Source: an uncultured cyanobacterium (GTDB lineage Bacteria > Cyanobacteriota > Cyanobacteriia > Pseudanabaenales > Pseudanabaenaceae). From it: a stretch of DNA of 13,490 bases. Under the pieces are notes generated by a model. It did no database searches, was not told the origin of the DNA, and worked only from the letters and a program-made list of their open reading frames with translations. Positions within the stretch are counted from its first letter, which is position 1. Each line of letters opens with the position of its first letter. The stretch covers positions 1 through 13,490 of the forward strand of contig CAIJEA010000407.1 of assembly GCA_903819605.1 (NCBI GenBank), in the 5' to 3' direction. This document shows positions 1 to 6,568 of the stretch, one piece after another. Position numbers and translations under genes: made by a program.

Positions 1-970
1 CAGCTAATGGCAAAAATAAAATCCCACCGACAGTTTCCAGAGGTGCGATCGCCCTTAACACCCATACATGAACTAGATAAGTGGTAAAACTCGCATTAGC
101 GAAGGTTTTATTCAAGAACAAGGCAAAGTGCGGCTCCTTTGCCTTTTGCCAAGAGAGAGACCATAGTAAGAAGCTCAAACTCATCAAAACCACAGTTGGG
201 CGAGTATAGTGACCGATCGCTTCAGCAGAGTTTGTAAGTAAAGCCAACCAATAAAACTCACTTAGTTCTAAACTTGCAGCGATCGCAAATAAACATCCCC
301 ATGATAGAGAACTCCATTTAGATACAAATTGAGAAGCCCATTCACGATCTTTTGCTAACCAAATTCCAATTTGGAAATATGGTAACCAATAGATCGCATG
401 ATTCCCATCAGGTAAAAATATCGCCATATTTGAGAGCCATCCAAATGTAGCGGAGACCCACCTTAAACTAAATAAAGTAAAAGTGATGATTAGTAACACA
501 TATAAATTCTTTACGGTGAAGGCTATATGGCGCAGTAATGGATAAACTAGATAACATTGCAAGATGATTCCGAGAAAGTAAAGATGATAATCACCCATAC
601 CCGTAACGATCGCCTGCCAGATCTGTTGTCCGCGCCCTAACCACTCTGCTGCGAGAAATTGCGATCGCCCAATGACATTCAATAAAGTAAATAGAAGATA
701 TGGTGGGACAATGCGCCATAGACGACGCTGGATAAATATTTTTAAATCAAAAGGTCGTTTTTCTTCAGATTTGGCGAGGGCGAATCCAGACAAAATCACA
801 AACATCGGTACGGTAAAACGTCCCACCTGATTAACAAGCGTATCAATAAAAATCTCAAGATTGATAGTAGTCGTATCATTCACACCAAACCACCAATGAT
901 GGGAGGAATGAATACCGATGACAATAGTTGTCGCGATCGCTCGTAGAAAATCAGAGAGTTCCCAAGTCAT
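1..970 (-). CDS. Acyltransferase family 3 (OafA/OpgC-like) membrane protein, 3' part cut by the window edge
   Basis: About 323 codons are open from an ATG at 970 to the left edge, so the C-terminus is missing. The protein starts MTWELSDFLRAIATT and has the family's early R-A-(x)n-H pattern, with R10 and the presumed catalytic H21 in IGIHSSHHWW. A conserved-looking segment VPMFVILSGFALAKS follows, then a basic loop IQRRLWRIVPPYLLF, and then a series of hydrophobic helices to the edge. Known members of the family move acyl groups onto sugars or envelope polymers from the inner membrane; the acceptor cannot be read from the sequence. It is the last visible gene of a minus-strand run, 56 bases after a DUF309 gene, with a perfect hairpin in the gap. 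No clear Shine-Dalgarno sequence precedes the ATG. Family assignment is firm, substrate unknown. Confidence 0.85.
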   Translation of the reverse strand, partial: MTWELSDFLRAIATTIVIGIHSSHHWWFGVNDTTTINLEIFIDTLVNQVGRFTVPMFVILSGFALAKSEEKRPFDLKIFIQRRLWRIVPPYLLFTLLNVIGRSQFLAAEWLGRGQQIWQAIVTGMGDYHLYFLGIILQCYLVYPLLRHIAFTVKNLYVLLIITFTLFSLRWVSATFGWLSNMAIFLPDGNHAIYWLPYFQIGIWLAKDREWASQFVSKWSSLSWGCLFAIAASLELSEFYWLALLTNSAEAIGHYTRPTVVLMSLSFLLWSLSWQKAKEPHFALFLNKTFANASFTTYLVHVWVLRAIAPLETVGGILFLPLA

Positions 971-980
971 GAATAAAACC

Positions 981-1019
981 AGATGATAGATGCAGCATTT
1001 CTCGCCACATCTATCATCT
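981..1019 (-). terminator. Perfect 12-bp hairpin between the DUF309 and acyltransferase genes
   Basis: AGATGATAGATG at 981-992 pairs perfectly with 1008-1019 around a 15-base loop. Read on the minus strand, it is followed by GGTTTTATTC and then the acyltransferase ATG. The short T-run makes it a weak terminator or attenuator candidate. Because the arm ends ten bases before the start codon, it could also affect ribosome access. Confidence 0.5.
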
Positions 1020-1026
1020 AACATGA

Positions 1027-1407
1027 TTAGAGCATACAAATTTTGGGAATTTTCAAATCTCCTTGTTCAATACTATTCAAGATATCAGACATGCCTTCCT
1101 TTCCCTTAATTTGTACAGTTCTTAGGATGTGCAAACTATCTTCTAGTAAATTTTCGACATCGACAGATTGATATTCAGGAAGATATGCAGGTAATCGGCT
1201 TGTACCTTCACCTAGTAAAATTGCGGCTCCATGCCAATTTTGACTATTTAGATGATAAAGACCAACAGCAATTTGTAAAATACCTTGATAAAAATCTCGA
1301 TCGCTTTGCCAAGAATCATTCCAAATTGCTTCTAAAGTATCATGACAGGCATAGTAATCACCACTATTAAACTGGGCGATCGCTTCTGCAAACATTGGAT
1401 CACACAT
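1027..1407 (-). CDS. DUF309 family protein
   Basis: A complete 126-residue protein. It shows the DUF309 signature: an N-terminal F..AI.QFN..DYYACHDTLEAIW segment (residues 6-29, with H22 and E26) followed by FYQGILQIAVGLYHL (39-53) and the NWHGAAILL helix. DUF309 proteins are small all-helical proteins with conserved His/Glu residues; no firm function is established. The ATG at 1407 lies inside the 3' end of the upstream gene (8-base overlap), which suggests translational coupling. A second in-frame ATG at 1395 would shorten it by four residues. The family match rests on motif recall, but the motif is clear. Confidence 0.85.
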   Translation of the reverse strand: MCDPMFAEAIAQFNSGDYYACHDTLEAIWNDSWQSDRDFYQGILQIAVGLYHLNSQNWHGAAILLGEGTSRLPAYLPEYQSVDVENLLEDSLHILRTVQIKGKEGMSDILNSIEQGDLKIPKICML

Positions 1408-1909
1408 TGGCTAATCGATTAGATAACACATTCGCAATCGCTTGCTTTTGTTCGGCATCATATCCCCACTTTTCAAGAAAAGCTGAATATTCTCCATTGC
1501 CTGAAGTTGCAGATTTTTGCATCTGTGTCGCAATTTTATAAACTTCTCCGAGATTAACTTTCTCAATTAGAAGTGCAGTTCTTTTAGCTACCCGATCGGA
1601 ACCTTGGGCTTGTTCCGTATTTCCCGCACGTTTATGGTAGATTGCCATTGCGGTTGACATTGCTAGATTTTTGACAAGGAGTTCAGCGATTTTATCGGGC
1701 GCAGATTGCAATGCTCGAATAACCGCATCGCTAGGCATATCTGCCAATTTCCATTCGCCAGTCAAAAAACATACAAAAAATCCTCGTGCTCCATTTGATG
1801 TTTGCAGAAGTTGAGAAACTTCTGTTTCTAGATGCAAATCATCTAAATCGTCACGCAAAAGTAAAGTTTCGGTGTAGGCGATCGCCTCTTCAAAGGTCAT
1901 ATTTTTCAT
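1400..1909 (-). CDS. Conserved protein of unknown function, mostly helical
   Basis: From the ATG at 1909 the product is 169 residues (MKNMTFEEAIAYTETLLL). The frame is open back to a TTG at 1960, but that would overlap the upstream gene by 22 bases and add 17 residues of poor character, so an ATG start is preferred; ATG 1900 is also possible. A purine-rich AGAGAGG at about 1932-1938 is rather far from either ATG. I do not recognise the family. Visible features are an acidic stretch RDDLDDLHLETE (19-30), a GARGFFVCFLTGEW segment (40-53), and an alanine/methionine-rich helix (78-95). No signal peptide or membrane segment is seen, so it is probably cytoplasmic. It sits between the KOW-like gene and the DUF309 gene, overlapping the latter by eight bases, so the three are probably co-transcribed. 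Confidence 0.75.
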   Translation of the reverse strand: MKNMTFEEAIAYTETLLLRDDLDDLHLETEVSQLLQTSNGARGFFVCFLTGEWKLADMPSDAVIRALQSAPDKIAELLVKNLAMSTAMAIYHKRAGNTEQAQGSDRVAKRTALLIEKVNLGEVYKIATQMQKSATSGNGEYSAFLEKWGYDAEQKQAIANVLSNRLANV

Positions 1910-1938
1910 AAATTGCAAAATTGATGCAAAACACCTCT

Positions 1939-2592
1939 CTATTGAATGTGATCTAAGCAATGATTAGGTAAAAAAGCCGTCCAACCGTTATCTAATTTGA
2001 CGCGGCAACTCACACTAATTACTTGCTCGACTATACCTTTATGATTGGCATATTGTTGACGGTTGGCATTCACACATACCCGATCGCCTACTTTAAAAGC
2101 TTTGTTTTTAGAACCTAACTCTGGCTTATTATCGGAAACTTTCGGGATAGCAGCTTTTTTTAGGGTTGGGGCTGAATGGAAAGTCAAGGAAGCAGCCTGA
2201 TGTCCATTTACCTGATAGTTATATCCCCGTCCTTGAATTAGCTGCAAACTACCAATCTGAACATTTGCAAGATACTGAACAAAGCGATCGACAGAAATTT
2301 CCATGGTTTCTGCCAAATCTTCAAACATAACTGGATAGCTCCAATAATTTTCGCCAACTTGCAGATCGGCAAGCTCTTGCCATGCATCAAATAGCTTTTG
2401 TCCAAATTGTGATGCTAACTCATCGGAACGATCGCCGCCAGACTTTGTAGATAGACTTCTAGAAGCACTACTAGATGTCAGAGTTTCTAATGTTTTTAGC
2501 AAGTTTTGAGCAATGCGATCGCTTGCTTCAGTCCTCTCTCGAAGATATTCGAGAATTTGCTCAAATAAAGATTCACTAACATTAACAGCCAT
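1939..2592 (-). CDS. Cyanobacterial hypothetical protein with C-terminal KOW/SH3-like domain
   Basis: From the ATG at 2592 the product is 217 residues; the frame extends to a TTG at 2619 but the ATG gives a more natural start. The N-terminal third (1-40) is predicted helical. A serine-rich linker (39-56) and a helical segment (57-125) with GENYWSYPVMFEDLAETMEIS follow. The C-terminal part (about 166-213) reads FKVGDRVCV...NHKGIVEQV...CRVKLDNGWTAFLP, the alternating pattern of a small beta-barrel of the KOW/SH3 type, which in other proteins binds nucleic acid or ribosomal partners. No enzyme motif is seen. The next gene begins 29 bases after its stop. Function is unknown; the KOW-like assignment is by pattern only. 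Confidence 0.75.
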   Translation of the reverse strand: MAVNVSESLFEQILEYLRERTEASDRIAQNLLKTLETLTSSSASRSLSTKSGGDRSDELASQFGQKLFDAWQELADLQVGENYWSYPVMFEDLAETMEISVDRFVQYLANVQIGSLQLIQGRGYNYQVNGHQAASLTFHSAPTLKKAAIPKVSDNKPELGSKNKAFKVGDRVCVNANRQQYANHKGIVEQVISVSCRVKLDNGWTAFLPNHCLDHIQ

Positions 2593-2676
2593 ATGACTAC
2601 TCGCACTAATCGCCTTCAAGAACCTAAATATGAACCTAATTATTTTTAGCTTACCGATTCCAAGTAAAATCTTATG

Positions 2677-3363
2677 TTAAGTTATGCCAAGCCCAGCGTC
2701 CCAATTTTTCGGTAAAGGCTCATTACAAAGTTGATGAATCTCGGTCATCCTCTCAAAAAGCCAAGGATATTTATGGCGATAGGCTGGGATTAACCCCAAT
2801 GGTGATAGCAATGCGGCGGCGGTCAAATCAGCAACACTAAAGCGATCCCCTACCAGATAACCATCTTTCCAAAATTCACTCAATATGGCGATCGCCTCGT
2901 CTATTTTCTGAGCCGCACCTTTGGCTGACTCGGCATTGATACCATATTGCGATCGAACGATCGCAATTACCGCTTGACTCATCAATGAAGGATCGATTTG
3001 TTTACCCTCCTTAGCACGAAACTGATAATAAACAAATCTTGCCGCCGTACCAATAAATTCATCAAAGTAATCTTCTAAACGCAATGCTTCTTTTTGCTGC
3101 AAGACATCTTCTAAATAAATCGAGGGACTCGGTTGATAAGCTTCTAAAAACCGAATAATTTCAGTAGAATCAGCGACTACGGCTGGACAGTTTTTTAGTT
3201 GGGGTAAGAGTACAGGGACAGTTTTCAATCCTGAAAGTGGCTTGACCCGAAAAATGTGCAGTCCAGGCGTAAGATTTTCAACTTGATAGGGAATCTGTTT
3301 GTAGCCAAGAGCTAATCTAGCTTTGCGACAATAGTGAGAAGTACTGAACTGCAATAAAAGCAT
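2677..3363 (-). CDS. Glutathione S-transferase family protein
   Basis: A complete 228-residue protein starting at ATG 3363. The N-terminal thioredoxin-like half has STSHYCRKARLAL (7-19), with S9/C12 as the possible catalytic positions, then KTVPVLL (47-53) with the expected cis-proline P50, and ADSTEIIRFLE (64-74), the glutathione gamma-glutamyl binding element. The helical C-terminal half contains DRFSVADLTAAALL (173-186), the N-capping box typical of GSTs. Length is normal. GSTs conjugate or reduce electrophiles using glutathione in the cytoplasm; the substrate here cannot be told. The gene is first in the minus-strand run, separated by 84 bases from the KOW-like gene, so it may have its own transcript. 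Confidence 0.9.
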   Translation of the reverse strand: MLLLQFSTSHYCRKARLALGYKQIPYQVENLTPGLHIFRVKPLSGLKTVPVLLPQLKNCPAVVADSTEIIRFLEAYQPSPSIYLEDVLQQKEALRLEDYFDEFIGTAARFVYYQFRAKEGKQIDPSLMSQAVIAIVRSQYGINAESAKGAAQKIDEAIAILSEFWKDGYLVGDRFSVADLTAAALLSPLGLIPAYRHKYPWLFERMTEIHQLCNEPLPKNWDAGLGIT

Positions 3364-3380
3364 AGTTTAAATAATTTATA

Positions 3381-3473
3381 TAAGTAGTTAGGCGCAATTA
3401 AATATCAAACCTTACTATCTGAGCCTTCCGCACAGCGGAAGGCTCAGGTTTTGAATCTGGTTTTTTATTATGT
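3381..3473. repeat. Dispersed hairpin repeat, copy A
   Basis: A 13-bp perfect stem with a three-base loop (3419-3447, arms CTGAGCCTTCCGC and its complement) sits between flanks shared with a second copy at 8957-9050. The left flank 3381-3410 matches 8957-8986 at 24 of 30 positions, and the right flank AGGTTTTGAATCTGG followed by a T-run and ATTATG (3446-3472) is nearly identical. The T-run after the stem would also let it act as a terminator on the plus strand. A possible eroded outer inverted repeat pairs 3363-3372 with 3480-3488, with one bulged base. Confidence 0.75.
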
Positions 3474-3481
3474 CGAGGCAT

Positions 3482-3554
3482 TTAACTAAAATTGCAAATC
3501 GGATTTACGCCTTTAGTTAATTTACGTTCCTTACAGCAATAAATATGGTATAGT
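3482..3554 (+). promoter_or_regulatory. Dyad and extended -10 promoter candidate upstream of the coiled-coil gene
   Basis: TTAACTAAA (3482-3490) and TTTAGTTAA (3512-3520) form a perfect 9-bp inverted repeat centred near 3501, a shape common for operators. Downstream, TGGTATAGT at 3546-3554 fits an extended -10 box (TGnTATAAT). No good -35 box is seen at the usual spacing. Transcription would begin near 3561, close to the start codon. Confidence 0.4.
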
Positions 3555-3592
3555 CTCGACTAAATTTTTCACGGTCTACGGTGCTGCCGCCT

Positions 3593-4360
3593 ATGCAAGC
3601 CAATCCAGTCTTTAAACCTACAACATCTCAATCTGGTTATCAGACATCTCAATCTGGTTATCAGGCATCAGTGCCTGTCACTGTGTATCGAGAATTGGCT
3701 GCGGAGTTGCAATCTGCTCAGGCAAAGCTATCTTTTTTTCAGCTCCAAAATGAGCAGTTAACAAAGCAAAATCAAATGCTACTGCAAGAGTTTGAAGCGA
3801 TCGCCCAGTCTACCGATCGAGTTCAGGCAATTCTCACGCAGTCAAATTTACCTGAATCAAAGCTATCAGAAGTTTTGGCAGGAATCCGCACCTCATCGCA
3901 AATTAACACTGCAACCTCTAGAAACCCTCAGCCGCAAGGTCGTCCACCTGCGGCTAAACCTCGCCCAGTAGATAAACCCTCGACACAGGCAAGTCCTCGT
4001 AAAGCAGCCGTGCAACAAACAACTAATGCAATCCAAGAGGCTATTTCTAGGGCTAGACAACTCGCCACAGAGTCACCCCATCAAAATCCTGACGAGACTA
4101 TGGGTGGAGAAACCCTATATTACGATAGTTCTTTTGCGACTTTTGATGCACCAGTATCTACTCAAGTACCAACATCAAAAGCTCTGCCCAAGTTAGAAAT
4201 TCGCGAAGAAGTATCTTCACGACCACTCCGCACTGAGTCCATCGAAGAATCAAAGGAATCAACTGGATTAAGTGGTTGGGTATTGACTTTAACTATTGTG
4301 GCGATCGTGCTAACTTCCTTTGGTGCTGGCTATTTACTGATGCGTCCATTTGTGAAATAA
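3593..4360 (+). CDS. Coiled-coil protein with C-terminal membrane anchor, function unknown
   Basis: From ATG 3593 the product is 255 residues; a GTG at 3581 in the same frame would add four. Residues 1-26 are polar and contain a duplicated TSQSGYQ. Residues 27-75 (VPVTVYRELAAELQSAQAKL and onward) form a likely coiled coil rich in Gln/Glu, and this block looks like the conserved core. Residues 100-225 are low-complexity Pro/Ser/Thr-rich and probably disordered. A single hydrophobic segment at 226-250 is followed by only RPFVK, so this is a tail-anchored layout with the bulk of the protein probably in the cytoplasm. No signal peptide or enzyme motif is visible. A scaffold or membrane-tethering role would fit, but that is inference. 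It lies 95 bases before the lipoprotein gene, with a hairpin between. Confidence 0.75.
   Translation: MQANPVFKPTTSQSGYQTSQSGYQASVPVTVYRELAAELQSAQAKLSFFQLQNEQLTKQNQMLLQEFEAIAQSTDRVQAILTQSNLPESKLSEVLAGIRTSSQINTATSRNPQPQGRPPAAKPRPVDKPSTQASPRKAAVQQTTNAIQEAISRARQLATESPHQNPDETMGGETLYYDSSFATFDAPVSTQVPTSKALPKLEIREEVSSRPLRTESIEESKESTGLSGWVLTLTIVAIVLTSFGAGYLLMRPFVK
3623..3664 (+). repeat. Perfect 21-bp tandem duplication inside the coiled-coil gene
   Basis: The 21-base unit beginning ACATCTCAATCTGG at 3623-3643 is repeated exactly at 3644-3664. It is in frame and encodes TSQSGYQ twice, followed by a partial third start (ASV). Absence of any mismatch suggests a recent event. Confidence 0.95.
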
Positions 4361-4400
4361 GTACGGCATACGTTAAATTGCTTAGCAATATAACTCCAAG

Positions 4401-4435
4401 AAAGTAGAGACGGCACGAAGCGCCATCTCTACTTT
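4401..4435. terminator. Hairpin between the coiled-coil and lipoprotein genes
   Basis: AAAGTAGAGACGGC at 4401-4414 pairs with 4422-4435, with a single C/A mismatch on the plus strand that is a G-U wobble on the minus strand. TTTTCTGTTTTAATT follows at 4432-4446, as expected of an intrinsic terminator for the coiled-coil gene. Similar GTAGAGACGG hairpins are, from memory, widespread in cyanobacterial intergenic regions, so it may also be a dispersed repeat. Confidence 0.65.
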
Positions 4436-4455
4436 TCTGTTTTAATTAAGGAGAT

Positions 4456-5553
4456 ATGTTTAGAAGATGCATGGATAGACGTAAGTTTTTAGTTTTAGGT
4501 AGTGCAGCGATTGCTGGCATTGGGGGATGCCAATGGTCAAATCCTTTTGACCAAAGCGATCGCCTCAGAATTTTGGGTTTACTAGGGGCAATTCCCAATA
4601 AAGTCATCAACCAATTTGAAGCTACTTCCCAAAAAAAGACAGAATTTAAAGCTGAGAATCTGCCGTCAAAACTTTGGCAAGAATTACAAAGTTATCCTAA
4701 CAGCAACAAAGATAAAGCAACAAATCTGATCAGTATTGGCGATAGTTGGCTCGATCTAGCAATCTCGCAATCATTGATTCAGCCGATCGCACCAAATCTG
4801 CTGGAAAAAATTCCCCAATGGCAAAAACTTAGTCCTCTTTGGCAACAAAGTGTTACTCGCAATAATCAAGTATGGGGTATTCCGTATCGTTGGGGAGCAA
4901 CAGCGATCGCCTATCGAGGTGACAGACTGAAGTTTGACATTACGCAATGGTCTGATCTATGGCGCTCAGAACTAAAATTAAAACTAACATTGCCAGATGA
5001 TGCCCGCGAAGTTATCGGGATAGCATTAAAAAAAATGGGGCAATCCTATCAACAGGAAAACTTATTAGAACACCAAGATATTGCCGCTCTTACCCAAGAA
5101 CTTAAGAGCTTAAACTCACAAGTTTTAACCTACAGCTCTGACAATTATTTGCAGTCTCTGTTAGCAGACGATACGCTTGCGGCAGTGGGGTGGACAAGCG
5201 ATATGTACAAAGCCAAAAAACTTAACCCCAATCTTAAAGTAGTGATTCCTCAAGATGGAACAGCACTTTGGAATGATATTTGGGTAATTCCGAAGGGCGA
5301 AATTACAATCGCAGCGGCAGAATGGATGAATTTTTGTCTTACCCCTGAGATCGCCGCCCAAATTACATCTTTGACGGATGCCGTTAGCCCATCCAGTGAC
5401 TTAGATCAAGTTCCTGCCAGTGTCAAAGCCGATCCGATCAAGTTTTTTCCACAAGATGTTTTCGCCAGAAGTGAATTAATATTACCTTTGTCTCAAGCAT
5501 CACTATTACAATATAAAGATATTTGGACAAAGCTGAGATCGGGAACGCTATGA
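4456..5553 (+). CDS. Tat-exported lipoprotein, PotD-like extracellular solute-binding protein (family 1)
   Basis: A 365-residue protein. The N-terminus has MDRRKFLVLGSAAIAGIGGC (residues 6-25): a twin-arginine motif followed by a lipobox with C25, so it is predicted to be a folded, lipid-anchored periplasmic protein. Mature parts match spermidine/putrescine-type binding proteins: WGIPYRWGATAIAYRGDRLK (140-159), DDAREVIGIALKKMG (181-195), AVGWTSDMYKAKK (243-255) and TALWNDIWVIPKG (269-281). AAGGAG at 4448-4453 is only two bases from ATG 4456; the ATG at 4471, which gives a canonical Tat leader MDRRKFL, is an equally good start. No permease or ATPase gene lies nearby, so it may be an orphan binding protein. 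Its stop overlaps the DUF928 start (ATGA). The ligand is unproven; a polyamine or other cationic molecule is a guess from family. Confidence 0.85.
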   Translation: MFRRCMDRRKFLVLGSAAIAGIGGCQWSNPFDQSDRLRILGLLGAIPNKVINQFEATSQKKTEFKAENLPSKLWQELQSYPNSNKDKATNLISIGDSWLDLAISQSLIQPIAPNLLEKIPQWQKLSPLWQQSVTRNNQVWGIPYRWGATAIAYRGDRLKFDITQWSDLWRSELKLKLTLPDDAREVIGIALKKMGQSYQQENLLEHQDIAALTQELKSLNSQVLTYSSDNYLQSLLADDTLAAVGWTSDMYKAKKLNPNLKVVIPQDGTALWNDIWVIPKGEITIAAAEWMNFCLTPEIAAQITSLTDAVSPSSDLDQVPASVKADPIKFFPQDVFARSELILPLSQASLLQYKDIWTKLRSGTL

Positions 5554-6374
5554 AACTTGATACTTGGCGATCGCTATTTGGCGATCCTAAATTAATTTTT
5601 ATAATAATTTCTCTCAGCGCGATCGGTTGGTGTTTACCAGTTGCCGTGCAATCAAAAAGCAGTATCTTTTACGGTTTAGGCATCATCTACAATCAAAAAA
5701 ATTCAGCGGGACAAACAAGATGTGCCGATTTTCGTAACCTAGTTGCAGTCAATCTGCTTGCACCTGATGATGGAGCAAAAACACTATCATCCCGCCCAAC
5801 TTTTTATTGGTATATCGAACATAAATCACTGAATGATGAAAAATCCGAAAAGAGTTTTTATCTAGATTTTTTTTTAAGGGGTAATGTTAGCCCCCATGCT
5901 AAATCAATCTACACATCCAGATCGAACAGAATTCTCCATAACAATTCTGGATTATATAAATTTACACTTCCTCCCGATTCTCCATCTCTTGAAGTTGGTC
6001 AAACCTATACTTGGCATATCCGTTATATCCAATCAGATGGTAGAGAGAGAGACCTTAATGGGAGTCAAATTGATACAAGAGCAATTGTACTACTGGAAAG
6101 CAATCCATCAGTAATGAAGCAAATAAATGAGGCTTCTACAGATTTAGAAAAAGCAAGAATATTTGCAAGCAATCGCTACTGGTATGACGCACTAGATGCA
6201 TACACCAAATGGATTGAAGCAAATCCTAGCGATCCAATTGCTTTGCGCGAAAGGCTGTCAATGTTAGATGAAATTATTGAACGTAATGCCAAACAAAAAT
6301 GCGCTGTCAAGTACAACATAGATAACTCAAGCTTGGTTAATTCCACTCGATCCATCGAGCAAGTCATGAAATAG
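5550..6374 (+). CDS. DUF928 family exported protein
   Basis: From ATG 5550 the product is 274 residues; the frame reaches a TTG at 5523, but the ATG overlapping the upstream stop is the natural coupled start. A hydrophobic segment at 14-33 is a signal peptide or N-terminal anchor. The body follows the DUF928 pattern I recall: VNLLAPDDGAKTLSSRPTFY (68-86), a long strand-rich part, LYKFTLPPDSPSLEVGQTYTWHIRY (135-159) and a C-terminal helical part AR..ASNRYWYDALDAYTKW..ANPSDP (202-229) resembling a single TPR-like hairpin. DUF928 is a mainly cyanobacterial family without known function. Coupling to the lipoprotein suggests a shared envelope role. The gene is AT-rich compared with its neighbours. 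The strong terminator at 6430-6480 follows it. Confidence 0.85.
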   Translation: MKLDTWRSLFGDPKLIFIIISLSAIGWCLPVAVQSKSSIFYGLGIIYNQKNSAGQTRCADFRNLVAVNLLAPDDGAKTLSSRPTFYWYIEHKSLNDEKSEKSFYLDFFLRGNVSPHAKSIYTSRSNRILHNNSGLYKFTLPPDSPSLEVGQTYTWHIRYIQSDGRERDLNGSQIDTRAIVLLESNPSVMKQINEASTDLEKARIFASNRYWYDALDAYTKWIEANPSDPIALRERLSMLDEIIERNAKQKCAVKYNIDNSSLVNSTRSIEQVMK

Positions 6375-6429
6375 ATACAAAGCCATAAAAAACATAAAAA
6401 CATACAGAAATTAACAATCAAACGAACCA

Positions 6430-6480
6430 CAAGAAAAATATTGAAAGCGTTGTGAGGTAACGCTTTCAATATTTTTCTTG
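6430..6480. terminator. Perfect 22-bp hairpin, bidirectional terminator between convergent genes
   Basis: Bases 6430-6451 (starting CAAGAAAAATATTG) are exactly complementary to 6459-6480, with a seven-base loop GTGAGGT. The AT-rich outer arms supply A-runs and T-runs on both strands, and it lies between the convergent DUF928 and ComFB genes, so it can end transcription in both directions. Confidence 0.9.
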
Positions 6481-6491
6481 GTTTGGGTTTA

Positions 6492-6540
6492 AGCGCAAAG
6501 CGCTGTATAAGTAAGCGAAGCCGATGCCTCTACGCTAATT
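6492..6540. repeat. Possible remnant of a dispersed intergenic repeat
   Basis: AGCGCAAAGCGCT at 6492-6504 is a 5-bp palindrome with an AAA loop. It continues into GTATAAGTAAGCGAAGCC and a weakly self-complementary part to 6536. The string TACAGCGCTTTGCGCT (minus strand) resembles repeats I recall from cyanobacterial intergenic regions. No second full copy is in the window. Confidence 0.35.
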
Positions 6541-6568
6541 CCTTGAATATTGTTATGAGATATTTTCG

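Noticed and set aside
1185..1370. Plus-strand 61-codon frame
   Set aside because: Antisense to the DUF309 motif region; no independent support.
5161..5361. Minus-strand 66-codon frame, Cys-rich (HPFCRCDC)
   Set aside because: The cysteines suggested a metal site, but the frame is antisense to the conserved core of the solute-binding protein and has no upstream signals.
6176..6469. Minus-strand 97-codon frame with a hydrophobic stretch
   Set aside because: It begins inside the arm of the perfect terminator and runs antisense through the DUF928 gene; hydrophobicity is a by-product of AT-rich sequence.
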